This document shows positions 41,823-51,384 of a stretch of DNA of 64,000 nt, piece after piece. The position numbers were made by a program, and so were the translations under genes. Numbering within the stretch: position 1 is the stretch's first letter; each line of letters opens with the position of its first letter. The notes below the pieces were generated by a model that did no database searches, had not been told where the DNA came from, and worked only from the letters and a program-made list of their open reading frames with translations. Location: NCBI RefSeq assembly GCF_022489025.1, contig NZ_JAKVTG010000006.1, forward strand, positions 167,156 to 231,155, given 5' to 3'. The DNA comes from Planococcus halocryophilus. Its GTDB lineage: Bacteria; Bacillota; Bacilli; Bacillales_A; Planococcaceae.

Positions 41823-42039
41823 CACTTAAAGTCGCAACATCGTATCCTTGATCTTCAATTGCCTCAGCAATTTGGTTAACATCTACTGCAGAAGCATCGT
41901 ATGCAACGTCGACAGAATTATTTTCTAAAGATACTTCTACTTTTTCAATTCCTGGTAACGCCATAACGCTTTCTTCGACAGACTTCACACAATGTTGGCA
42001 AGACATGCCGCTTACTTGTAGGTTGATTTGTTCTTTCAT
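41818..42039 (-). CDS. copZ: Copper chaperone CopZ
   Basis: This 73-residue HMA-domain chaperone carries Cu(I) to CopA. The metal motif is MSCQHC at residues about 12-17, within the typical beta-alpha-beta-beta-alpha-beta fold of this length. It is 16 nt downstream of csoR and shares its transcript, which ends at the hairpin overlapping its 3' end. GGAGGAATTTC precedes the ATG. Confidence 0.95.
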   Translation of the reverse strand: MKEQINLQVSGMSCQHCVKSVEESVMALPGIEKVEVSLENNSVDVAYDASAVDVNQIAEAIEDQGYDVATLSE

Positions 42040-42055
42040 TAGAAATTCCTCCTTA

Positions 42056-42379
42056 TTATTTTCGCATCATTTTTTGAATAGTAATGAGTAATTCATCTAA
42101 CACTTCTTCTTCGCCATTTTCGAGACGGTCTTTGACGCAACCTTTTAAATGACCTTCTAAAAGAACTTTTGTCACGCTGTTTAATGCTGACTGTGTTGCT
42201 GCTAGTTGTGTAATAATATCATCACAATAAACGTCTTTCTCCACCATACCTTTTATACCACGGATTTGACCTTCGACACGACTAAGTCGATTTGTTAAAT
42301 CCCTTTTTACAGAGAGAGGATGATGGCTTTTACGGCAACTATTGTCTAATGCAAAGGTTTCTTCGATTAATTCACTCAT
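42056..42379 (-). CDS. csoR: Copper-sensing transcriptional repressor CsoR
   Basis: This 107-residue helical repressor releases its operators when it binds Cu(I). The ligands are Cys in DVYCDD (about residue 52), His in EGHLKGC (about 77) and the following Cys (about 81), the X-Cys/His-Cys pattern of true CsoR. The DNA-binding RLSRVEGQIRGIKGMV helix is intact. An operator sits within its own promoter, so it is autoregulated. A His-containing N-terminal extension of about 20 residues (KSHHPLSVKRD) precedes the core. Confidence 0.95.
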   Translation of the reverse strand: MSELIEETFALDNSCRKSHHPLSVKRDLTNRLSRVEGQIRGIKGMVEKDVYCDDIITQLAATQSALNSVTKVLLEGHLKGCVKDRLENGEEEVLDELLITIQKMMRK

Positions 42380-42410
42380 CTGAAGATTCTCCCCTCATGT
42401 TTCTCACTAT

Positions 42411-42439
42411 AATATACCTCTATAGGGTATGCAAATCAA
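42411..42439 (-). promoter_or_regulatory. csoR-copZ promoter with CsoR operator in the spacer
   Basis: On the minus strand TTGATT (42434-42439), 17 bp, TATATT (42411-42416). The operator ATACC-N7-GGTAT (42414-42430) covers the spacer and part of the -10, the same 5-7-5 layout as the copA operator. Confidence 0.78.
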
Positions 42440-42479
42440 TCGATTTACCTTATCTTTAAAATTGTCATCAAAATGATAA

Positions 42480-42504
42480 GTTTAAAATCCTGAAATGATG
42501 GTAT
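42480..42504 (+). promoter_or_regulatory. Weak candidate sigma-B promoter before the 46-residue ORF
   Basis: GTTTAA (42480-42485), 13 bp, TGGTAT (42499-42504); the -10 is the same as that of the rsbV promoter. It would give a ~100-nt untranslated leader before the small ORF at 42612. Coincidence in this AT-rich gap is possible. Confidence 0.4.
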
Positions 42505-42611
42505 TATATACGTAGACATAGAAAAGTCAATAATCTGCACTTTACAGATGGAACATAGCAAGATGAAATACGTTTATAATAAGTAATGAATAAGATAAAG
42601 AGGTGATCTGG

Positions 42612-42752
42612 ATGGCGAAAAACGTAGATGTTCGCAACATTGTTTCAAATTTATCGAAACTAGGAATCCAAGCAAAAATCACAAAATCTCGTGTCGAATT
42701 AATAAAAGCACTAGCGTTACCACAACCAATTCAAGCGCAATCACAACAATAA
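42612..42752 (+). CDS. Small protein of unknown function, 46 residues
   Basis: This ORF encodes MAKNVDVRNIVSNLSKLG and continues as a short basic, helical region (IQAKITKSRVELIKAL) with a Gln/Pro-rich tail. AGAGGTGATC lies 5-6 nt upstream of the ATG, an excellent ribosome binding site. A strong terminator overlaps the stop codon. It is below usual gene-calling length and I recognise no family, but codon use and signals suggest a real gene. Confidence 0.7.
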   Translation: MAKNVDVRNIVSNLSKLGIQAKITKSRVELIKALALPQPIQAQSQQ

Positions 42753-42785
42753 AAGCTCTGGCGAATTGCGCCAGAGCTTTTATTT
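42751..42785. terminator. Bidirectional terminator between the small ORF and rodA
   Basis: AAAAGCTCTGGCG pairs with CGCCAGAGCTTTT around a 5-nt loop, with T residues on both strands. Confidence 0.88.
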
Positions 42786-43961
42786 TTTGTTTTTATCAAA
42801 CATATACGTTTTGTGATGGAATTTCATACTGAAAACAATACCGAGTGCGAGCATATTGCCGATTAATGAACTTCCGCCGTAACTAATGAAAGGCAACGGA
42901 ATTCCGGTGATTGGCAAAAGTTGAATAGTCATGCCGATATTTTGAAACACGTGGAATGTAACCATCGCGATAATACCTGCGCATACATAGGTGCTAAATG
43001 TATCTTTAAACTGCAATGTGATTTTGGTCAAATGATAAATCAGCATGAAGAACAAGATGATTACAGCACTAGCGCCGATAAAACCAAAGTCTTCCGAAAT
43101 AACGGTGAAGATAAAGTCTGTATGATTTTCAGGCACATAAACTTGCCGACCTTGGTAGCCTTTACCAAAAACTTCCCCAGAACCAATCGCGTTCATCGCC
43201 GCAATCAAGTTATATCCGCCAGATTCTGCGTAGGAATAAGGGTCAAGCCATGTATAAATACGTTCAAACATATAAGGTTTCAATCCGAAAGCACGAGAAA
43301 GAAAGTCTTGTGCATTAATGGTCATCCATAATAACGTCGCTCCAATTACAGCAACCCCACCGAAACTAGGTGCAATAATCTTCCAAGAGATTCCTGAAAC
43401 CACGACAACTGCCAAAGTGATGGCGATAAAAACGAGTGCAGTTCCTAAGTCAGGTTGTAATAGGATAAAGCCGAGAGGAATCGCGAGACAAAGAGCAATT
43501 TTCCCGAGTAAATAAAAATCAGATTTCAGTGTTTTTATTAAATAATGCTCATGGTGCGAAGAAATCATTTTTGCCAATGCTAGTATATAGAAGGTTTTCA
43601 TGAACTCGGCTGGCTGAATATTGACAAATGGTGTGTGAAACCAAGCTTTAGCACCATTGACGGGCGCAGCTATCTGACCGACGCCATCTGGTGCGATCAT
43701 TAATAGAATTAGTAAGAGAATACCGAATCCGTATAGATAGTAGGCCATCTTTTTATATTGTTCAGGATCGAAATACATAAGAACACCAATCATCATGACA
43801 GAAATGATGTAAAATAAAGCTTGTCTCGGAACAAAATTCGTTAAATACTGACCGGAAGTTTGAGCAGAAGAAATAGCTACCAAACTGACGATAAAAAACA
43901 GAAATAAGATGAAAGCTAGCGACCAATCAATTCGGTCGGTAAAGCTTTTATTAGTTTGCAT
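42780..43961 (-). CDS. rodA: FtsW/RodA/SpoVE family peptidoglycan polymerase (RodA type)
   Basis: This 393-residue SEDS glycosyltransferase polymerises lipid II with a class B penicillin-binding protein partner. It has about ten membrane helices, with the NIQPAEFMK block near residue 115 and QPDLGTALVFI near 170. RIYTWLDPYSYAESGGYNLIAAMNAIGSGEVFGKG is near 235-265, and the C-terminal GIPLPFISYGGSS. These fit RodA (cell elongation) slightly better than FtsW, but neither can be proven. AGGTGG precedes the ATG. Confidence 0.87.
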   Translation of the reverse strand: MQTNKSFTDRIDWSLAFILFLFFIVSLVAISSAQTSGQYLTNFVPRQALFYIISVMMIGVLMYFDPEQYKKMAYYLYGFGILLLILLMIAPDGVGQIAAPVNGAKAWFHTPFVNIQPAEFMKTFYILALAKMISSHHEHYLIKTLKSDFYLLGKIALCLAIPLGFILLQPDLGTALVFIAITLAVVVVSGISWKIIAPSFGGVAVIGATLLWMTINAQDFLSRAFGLKPYMFERIYTWLDPYSYAESGGYNLIAAMNAIGSGEVFGKGYQGRQVYVPENHTDFIFTVISEDFGFIGASAVIILFFMLIYHLTKITLQFKDTFSTYVCAGIIAMVTFHVFQNIGMTIQLLPITGIPLPFISYGGSSLIGNMLALGIVFSMKFHHKTYMFDKNKK

Positions 43962-44120
43962 GTGATTCCACCTGTACTTTTTATTATTATGAGTCGGAAT
44001 ATATTATAACGTATATATCTGTAATATGCGCATGACAAAAGTAATGACGCTTTTGGAGTATGGATGTTTCATATTTCTTCTTTTTGGTCGTATAATAAGA
44101 AATGGAATGGAGTGGGGGAA

Positions 44121-44891
44121 ATGGAAAGAAAACCGTTGCACACAGATGCATACATACAGCATTTATATATATATTTAAACGAGTCTGATCAATTTGCTTT
44201 ATTTAGTGGACTGACCTTTGCCCATTTTTTGGATGCGATGAAGTTACCTAAAAACCTGTTGTTATTAAAGCATCCATATGAAGAAGCTTCTTTTAACATG
44301 CATACTCATATGGAATTTGCGACACAAGAAGATTTTAGTCAATTGAGAAAAGCGCGTGCAAATAAAAAAAGTGAATTTTGTTGGGTTGATTTCAAAAGTG
44401 AAAAACAATTAAACTCCCTGACGCCCCAGGAACAAGCAGAATTGCTATACATTGGTCATAAGAAAGAACCGGTTAAGACGCCTTTCTTTTCAACTCTACA
44501 AAACGAGTTTGTTTATTTATCTAGCGAAGAAGAAGAGACGACGAAAATCTACTTCCGAAAATTAGATCGTTTAAATGAGTTAGTCGGGAATTACTTTACG
44601 TATTTAATTCGCCGAGAGGGTAATGGACAAAATTTCTGGAGACGGAAATCTAAAGACTTAATTCCGGAACTGCCTGCTGAAATTCTTCAGTCGTTAAAAA
44701 AGAATTACCGCGAAGGTGTCCTTATCTCATTGGCTGATCCTGAAAAAACGAAAAATACAATTGAACTACATATTCGTCTAGTAGAAGAAATTTCTTTTTT
44801 AGACGAATTCTGGTCTGATATTGAAGAGTACACAAAACAAGGGATTTCCCGGAAGATAGTTTACGATAAAAAACAAAAAGTATGGAAATGA
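44121..44891 (+). CDS. Conserved-looking protein of unknown function, 256 residues
   Basis: I do not recognise this protein. It has no signal peptide or membrane helix. It is rich in charged and aromatic residues (for instance FCWVDFKSEKQ and NEFVYLSSEEEETTK) and looks like a globular alpha/beta cytosolic protein. The ATG at 44121 is used because AGTGGGGGAA lies 5-6 nt upstream; an earlier ATG at 44064 adds 19 residues with no site. It stands alone between rodA and the SMR pair and has its own terminator. Confidence 0.75.
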   Translation: MERKPLHTDAYIQHLYIYLNESDQFALFSGLTFAHFLDAMKLPKNLLLLKHPYEEASFNMHTHMEFATQEDFSQLRKARANKKSEFCWVDFKSEKQLNSLTPQEQAELLYIGHKKEPVKTPFFSTLQNEFVYLSSEEEETTKIYFRKLDRLNELVGNYFTYLIRREGNGQNFWRRKSKDLIPELPAEILQSLKKNYREGVLISLADPEKTKNTIELHIRLVEEISFLDEFWSDIEEYTKQGISRKIVYDKKQKVWK

Positions 44892-44917
44892 TACCTATAA
44901 GCGGGTATCATTTTTTT
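44888..44917 (+). terminator. Terminator of the 256-residue protein gene
   Basis: ATGATACC pairs with GGGTATCAT around a 7-nt loop, followed by T residues. The stem overlaps the stop codon. Confidence 0.82.
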
Positions 44918-44977
44918 CGGACTATCTTTTAATTTAGTTAATACAAAAGGAGAACTTAGTAGGGAGGAAGGGATTAT

Positions 44978-45325
44978 ATGGCGTGGATTCTTCTTGTGAT
45001 TGCAGGAATGACAGAAATTGTGTGGGCGATCGGCTTGAAGTTTGCTGATGGCTTTACGAATTTTGTTCCTTCTCTTGTAACAATAATTTTTATCGTCATT
45101 AGCTTTATGTTGTTTGCTGTGGCGATGAAGACGATTCCAATTGGTACAGCTTATGCAGTATTTACAGGAATCGGTGCAGCGGGGACGGCGATTCTTGGAA
45201 TCTTCTTATTTAGTGAAAATGCTAGTTTAGAAAAATTGTTCTTTTTGAGTTTATTGCTAGTTGGCATTATTGGGTTGAAAGCATTGGATGGAAAAGAAAC
45301 TTCTCGTAAAGAAGTGAACTCATGA
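44978..45325 (+). CDS. SMR family transporter, first subunit of a pair
   Basis: This 115-residue four-helix small multidrug resistance protein has the essential glutamate in helix 1 (GMTEIVWAIGLK, residue about 13). GTAYAVFTGIGAAGTAILG is in helix 3 and a short basic tail ends it. The WAIGLK signature places it with the SugE/Gdx branch, which exports guanidinium. It overlaps the next SMR gene by 4 nt, so the two probably act as a heterodimer. No guanidine riboswitch is visible upstream. GGGAGGAAGGG precedes the ATG. Confidence 0.9.
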   Translation: MAWILLVIAGMTEIVWAIGLKFADGFTNFVPSLVTIIFIVISFMLFAVAMKTIPIGTAYAVFTGIGAAGTAILGIFLFSENASLEKLFFLSLLLVGIIGLKALDGKETSRKEVNS

Positions 45326-45642
45326 TGGCGTGGTTGATTTTAATTGTTGCCGGGTTATTTGAAGTAGCATTTGTGACGACGATGAAATTATCACAAGGAT
45401 TTAAAATAAAACGTTATACAGTTTTGACAATTGTTTCTGGAGCGCTCAGTTTTTATTTGTTATCGCTGGCGTTAACAACCATTGCGCTAGGAACGGGATA
45501 TGCGGTATGGACGGGCATTGGTGCAGCAGGTAGTGTTTTGGTCGGTATGATTTTCTTTAATGAAAGTAGACAGCTGGCCAAATTATTTTTCCTATCCTGC
45601 ATTATTGCTGGAGTGGCGGGATTGAAAATATTTGGTGGCTGA
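45322..45642 (+). CDS. SMR family transporter, second subunit of a pair
   Basis: This 106-residue partner also has four helices and the helix 1 glutamate (GLFEVAFVTTMKLSQG). Helix 3 carries GTGYAVWTGIGAAGSVLVGMIFF. It starts at ATGATG inside the stop of the first subunit (ATGA overlap). Sequence divergence between the two copies and opposite distribution of positive charges suggest that each takes a fixed, opposite orientation in the membrane, as in YkkCD-type pairs. The physiological substrate is not certain. Confidence 0.9.
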   Translation: MMAWLILIVAGLFEVAFVTTMKLSQGFKIKRYTVLTIVSGALSFYLLSLALTTIALGTGYAVWTGIGAAGSVLVGMIFFNESRQLAKLFFLSCIIAGVAGLKIFGG

Positions 45643-45715
45643 CATTAAAAAATTATTAGTCAATGCAGGTTCGTGATAAACTAAGCAATATGGATAATGA
45701 AATGAGGTTTCTTAA

Positions 45716-46786
45716 ATGAAAAAAAAGATTGGTTTATTATATGGAGGCAAATCAGCAGAGCATGAAGTTTCTCTGTCTACAGCCTTAGCAGTTACAAAGG
45801 CAATTGATTTTGATGCATATGAAGTTTATCCAATTTACATCACACAAGATGGTGAATGGAGAAAAGGTCAGCGTCTTGAAGAATCAGCAAAAACAATTGA
45901 ACAACTACAACTAACAGAAGGGACTGGAAAGTCGAACGACATTTCTAGCTTTCTTCCTGCACAACCGAGTGAAGCGTTAGACGTCATCATTCCCCTACTT
46001 CATGGACCGAACGGAGAAGATGGTACGGTACAAGGTCTTCTTGAAGTGATGAACATTCCGTACGTTGGAAATGGCGTGTTAGCATCTTCAGCAGGAATGG
46101 ACAAAGTGGTAATGAAACAATTGTTCGAGCAAGCAGGTTTAGAACAAACGCCATATGTGTATTTTATAAGAAGAGACTGGGATAACAATCAAGGCTTCTG
46201 GTTGGATAAAATTGAAGCAGAACTTGTATGGCCGGTATTCGTTAAACCTGCCAATCTAGGATCGAGTGTTGGGATCAGTAAGGCAGATAATCGAGAAGAA
46301 ATGATTGCTGCTGTAAAAGAAGCGTTAAAATTTGATCGTAAAATTGTCATTGAACAAGGTGTAGTTGGTCGTGAAATCGAAGTAGGTGTTCTCGGAAATG
46401 ATGAGCCCGCGTGCTCAGTAGCTGGTGAGATCAAACCATTAAAAGCTTTTTATGATTATCAAGCGAAATACAAAGATGGCAATACTGCAATGATTATTCC
46501 GGCTGAACTAGACAGAGCGGTTTATGCGAAATTAGAAGTAGATGCGAAAAAAGCATTTAAAATTTTGGATTGTTCAGGACTTGTTCGAGCAGACTTTTTT
46601 GTGACGGCAAACAATGAAATTCTGATTAATGAAGTGAATACATTGCCTGGATTTACACCTTTCAGCATGTTCCCGTTATTGTGGGAACATACAGGAGTGC
46701 CATATCCGGAACTAATTGAACGACTTATTACGTTGGCGATCGAACGACATGAAGAAAAACAGTTACTGCAAGTTAAAATAGATTGA
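45716..46786 (+). CDS. ddl: D-alanine--D-alanine ligase
   Basis: Ddl joins two D-alanines with ATP for the peptidoglycan stem. The 356-residue ATP-grasp enzyme has the N-terminal [17 protein letters not shown] block, the [24 protein letters not shown] motif near residues 95-118, [15 protein letters not shown] near 178-192, and the C-terminal [18 protein letters not shown], which holds metal and substrate contacts. It belongs to an operon with murF, 13 nt downstream; the product feeds MurF directly. Alr, its D-alanine supplier, is 8 kb away. Confidence 0.97.
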   Translation: MKKKIGLLYGGKSAEHEVSLSTALAVTKAIDFDAYEVYPIYITQDGEWRKGQRLEESAKTIEQLQLTEGTGKSNDISSFLPAQPSEALDVIIPLLHGPNGEDGTVQGLLEVMNIPYVGNGVLASSAGMDKVVMKQLFEQAGLEQTPYVYFIRRDWDNNQGFWLDKIEAELVWPVFVKPANLGSSVGISKADNREEMIAAVKEALKFDRKIVIEQGVVGREIEVGVLGNDEPACSVAGEIKPLKAFYDYQAKYKDGNTAMIIPAELDRAVYAKLEVDAKKAFKILDCSGLVRADFFVTANNEILINEVNTLPGFTPFSMFPLLWEHTGVPYPELIERLITLAIERHEEKQLLQVKID

Positions 46787-46799
46787 GTGGAGAAGCCAA

Positions 46800-48158
46800 A
46801 TGAAAAAAAAGATTGAACAAGTAGCCAAATGGCTGGATATCAAAACTAATTTAAAAGGCATTGACATCACGGGAGTCTCAATTAACACGAGAACACTCAA
46901 GCCAGGTGATTTGTTTATCCCTTTTCGTGGTGAAAATGTAAATGGGCATAAGTACGTCCGTTCAGCGATTGAGCTAGGTGCATCTGCTTCTCTATGGCAG
47001 CGCGATGAACCTGGAGCACCAGAAGATTTGCCATTACTTTTTGTAGATGATTGCGAAGTGGCTTTGCAAGAAATGGCTCGCGCTTATCGTGATGAATTAT
47101 CGGCAATGGTTATTGGAATCACTGGGTCTAATGGGAAAACTTCGACAAAAGATTTAGTGGCAAGTGTCTTGAAGCCGTATTTTAAAGTGCAAAAAACACC
47201 AGGTAACTTCAATAATCAATTAGGTCTTCCTTTGACGATTTTGTCTTTGGAAGAAGACACGAAAGTTGCTGTTTTGGAAATGGGCATGAGTGGGAAAGGG
47301 CAGATTGAATTTTTGTCTGAGCTAGCACGTCCAGATTACGCGATCATTACGAACATTGGCGAAGCGCATTTGCAGGACTTGGGTTCGCGCGAAGCGATTG
47401 CTGAAGCGAAATTTGAAATTACTGCAGGCCTTCAACCACACGGTAAACTTTTTTATGATGGCGATGAACCATTATTACAGCCGTTTATGGAAACTTTTCC
47501 GCAAGGTGTGTCTTTTGGATTCGACGACAATAACGAATTAACAGTAACAGATATTAAAGCTACTGAAAGTGGTAGCAGTTTTATGGTGAGTGGCATTATA
47601 GATGCCGCATTTACGATTCCGGTGCTAGGTGAACACCAAGTGAAAAACACACTGGCTGCAATATTAGTAGCTCTTGAAGCAGGATTATCAGAAGAGCAAA
47701 TTCGTAAATCTTTAAAAGATGCAGCATTAACGGATATGCGTATGCAGATGATTCAATCAGACAATGGTGCGATTTTTATTAATGATGCTTATAATGCAGC
47801 TCCTTCATCGATGAATGCAGCGCTGAATTTTATCCGTGAAACAACGATGAAAGATAAGAAGTGGGTTGTATTAGGCGACATGCTTGAACTTGGAGACGAC
47901 GAACAAAGTTATCACGAAGCATTGAGCAAATGCATTTCAGATAACTTAGTGGGTGTTTGTTTATATGGACCGCGTATGAAATGGCTTTACGATAAATTGC
48001 AGCCGAGTTATGGTGGGAAATTGTTATGGAGTGAAGCGGATTATGGTCCGATTATTGACTTGTTGAAAAAACATACCAACAAAGACTCAGTCATTTTAGT
48101 AAAGGGTTCTCGTGGTATGGCATTGGAAAATGTGATCGAGCCTTTTGTTAGTGAGTAA
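46800..48158 (+). CDS. murF: UDP-MurNAc-tripeptide--D-Ala-D-Ala ligase MurF
   Basis: MurF adds the D-Ala-D-Ala dipeptide to UDP-MurNAc-tripeptide, completing the pentapeptide in the cytosol. The 452-residue Mur ligase has its ATP loop at residues 107-115 (ITGSNGKTS). VLEMGMSGKGQIEFLSELA follows near 157-175 and NDAYNAAPSSMNAAL near 320-335. GAGAAG before the ATG and the 13-nt gap link it to ddl. Length is typical. Confidence 0.97.
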   Translation: MKKKIEQVAKWLDIKTNLKGIDITGVSINTRTLKPGDLFIPFRGENVNGHKYVRSAIELGASASLWQRDEPGAPEDLPLLFVDDCEVALQEMARAYRDELSAMVIGITGSNGKTSTKDLVASVLKPYFKVQKTPGNFNNQLGLPLTILSLEEDTKVAVLEMGMSGKGQIEFLSELARPDYAIITNIGEAHLQDLGSREAIAEAKFEITAGLQPHGKLFYDGDEPLLQPFMETFPQGVSFGFDDNNELTVTDIKATESGSSFMVSGIIDAAFTIPVLGEHQVKNTLAAILVALEAGLSEEQIRKSLKDAALTDMRMQMIQSDNGAIFINDAYNAAPSSMNAALNFIRETTMKDKKWVVLGDMLELGDDEQSYHEALSKCISDNLVGVCLYGPRMKWLYDKLQPSYGGKLLWSEADYGPIIDLLKKHTNKDSVILVKGSRGMALENVIEPFVSE

Positions 48159-48199
48159 AAAAGTTTTGAGGCATTAGTTAGCAGAAAGAAGGAACCGAT

Positions 48200-48898
48200 T
48201 TGAAGACCGGCGTGCTATGTATTCATGGTTTTACAGGAGGTCCATTTGAAGTAGAACCATTTGCCGATTTTTTATTTGAGCAAACCGATTGGATTGTGGA
48301 AATACCGACACTTCCAGGACATGGCGAAAAGCTTGCTTTAAAAAGTATTACTGCTGAAAGTTGGATGATGGAAGCTGAGTTAGCTTTAAAAAGATTGAAA
48401 AAATCGGCGGATCGCATCATCATTGTAGGCTTTTCAATGGGTGGTTTGATCGCCATGTATTTAGCGATGCGGTATAAAGTGGACCGTTTAGTTTTATTGA
48501 GTGCGGCTGCTAAATACATCAGTCCTGTGCAAATGTTTAAAGAAGTTCAAGAAGCTGTAAAAGATGCGGTATCAGGCAAAATAACGGAAAATGCGCTTTT
48601 TCATCTCTATGAATACAAGCTAACCAATACCCCCATCAGCTCGACAGTTGAATTTTTACGCGTAGTGAAAATGGTAGAACCTTATTACGATAAAATCAAA
48701 GTACCTGTCTGCATTGTACAAGGAGAAAAAGACGGTATAGTGCCATTGTCTGCAGCAGACTTTATTTACGATCATATCGGATCGGAAGAAAAGTACTTGA
48801 TTCGTTCAGAAAAGGGCAAGCATTTAATCTGTTATAGCGAAGATAGTGAAGAATGGTTTAGTGAAGTATTTGCGTTTATGAATAAAGGCTTAGAGTAA
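48200..48898 (+). CDS. Alpha/beta hydrolase, carboxylesterase type
   Basis: This 232-residue alpha/beta hydrolase matches the Est30-like carboxylesterases of Bacillus/Geobacillus. The oxyanion block is CIHGFTGGPFEVEP at residues 7-20. The nucleophile elbow GFSMGG is near 83-88 (Ser85), the acid is probably the aspartate in EKDGIVP near 179, and the histidine is in GKHLICY near 209. It starts with TTG after GAAGGAA, 41 nt downstream of murF, and may share its transcript. In other Firmicutes an esterase also sits near cshA. Confidence 0.88.
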   Translation: MKTGVLCIHGFTGGPFEVEPFADFLFEQTDWIVEIPTLPGHGEKLALKSITAESWMMEAELALKRLKKSADRIIIVGFSMGGLIAMYLAMRYKVDRLVLLSAAAKYISPVQMFKEVQEAVKDAVSGKITENALFHLYEYKLTNTPISSTVEFLRVVKMVEPYYDKIKVPVCIVQGEKDGIVPLSAADFIYDHIGSEEKYLIRSEKGKHLICYSEDSEEWFSEVFAFMNKGLE

Positions 48899-48926
48899 AC
48901 TGATTATTAGAACCTTTGCGTATTGA

Positions 48927-50759
<1,833 letters not shown>

Positions 50760-50772
50760 TACCGATTAATTG

Positions 50773-50819
50773 AAAGGACGTACGCAAAACAGGAAACTGT
50801 TTAGTGTACGTCCTTTTTT
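50773..50819 (+). terminator. Intrinsic terminator of cshA
   Basis: AAAGGACGTAC pairs with GTACGTCCTTT around a long internal hairpin (AAACAG/CTGTTT), followed by T residues. Confidence 0.82.
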
Positions 50820-50904
50820 GCTGTTTGAATATCAGTTACAATGAAGTGAAACGTTCGGATGAATAAATCGTATAATGTGTAGGTAGACGATTGGAGAGAA
50901 GACA

Positions 50905-51384
50905 ATGGATAACCAACCGAAAAATCAAATCTCACGAAAAGGCTTAACGGTCTGGCGTGTATACGGCAGTATGGAAACAGCGGTTATTGCGTTAATAGCA
51001 ATCGGAGCAGGCGTTCTCACTTATTTTTTTGACTGGCCACAATGGCTTTATGCGATTTACGGAGCAGTCATTCTGCTATTTGGCGTCGTGCTGATTTTCT
51101 GGTTTCCGAAAATCCGGTGGCAACGTTGGCGTTATGAAGTAAGAGAACATGAAATTGAACTGCAGCACGGCTTGTTTATTGTTACGCGAACTTTGGTGCC
51201 GATGGTGCGTGTCCAACACGTAGATACTGAACAAGGACCTATTTTAAGAAAGTATGACTTGGCGGAAATTTCCATTTCAACGGCTGCGACCACTCATACA
51301 ATCCCGGCGTTGGTTACAGCAGAAGCGGATGAATTGAGGGCGAGAATTTCTGTATTGGCAAGGGTGGCGGAAGATGATGTATGA
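50905..51384 (+). CDS. ydbS: PH-domain membrane protein, YdbS-like
   Basis: This 159-residue protein has two helices near the N-terminus (residues about 30-48 and 53-72) and a bacterial PH (bPH2, formerly DUF304) domain at residues about 80-155, starting YEVREHEIELQHGLF. It overlaps the YdbT-like gene by 11 nt. The YdbS-YdbT pair is conserved beside cshA in Bacillus. It is implicated there in resistance to some bacteriocins, but the biochemical function is unknown. Confidence 0.88.
   Translation: MDNQPKNQISRKGLTVWRVYGSMETAVIALIAIGAGVLTYFFDWPQWLYAIYGAVILLFGVVLIFWFPKIRWQRWRYEVREHEIELQHGLFIVTRTLVPMVRVQHVDTEQGPILRKYDLAEISISTAATTHTIPALVTAEADELRARISVLARVAEDDV

Noticed and set aside
44892..44977. 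Guanidine riboswitch upstream of the SMR pair
   Set aside because: Neither the ykkC-type core nor tandem ACGR hairpins can be found in the 86-nt gap.
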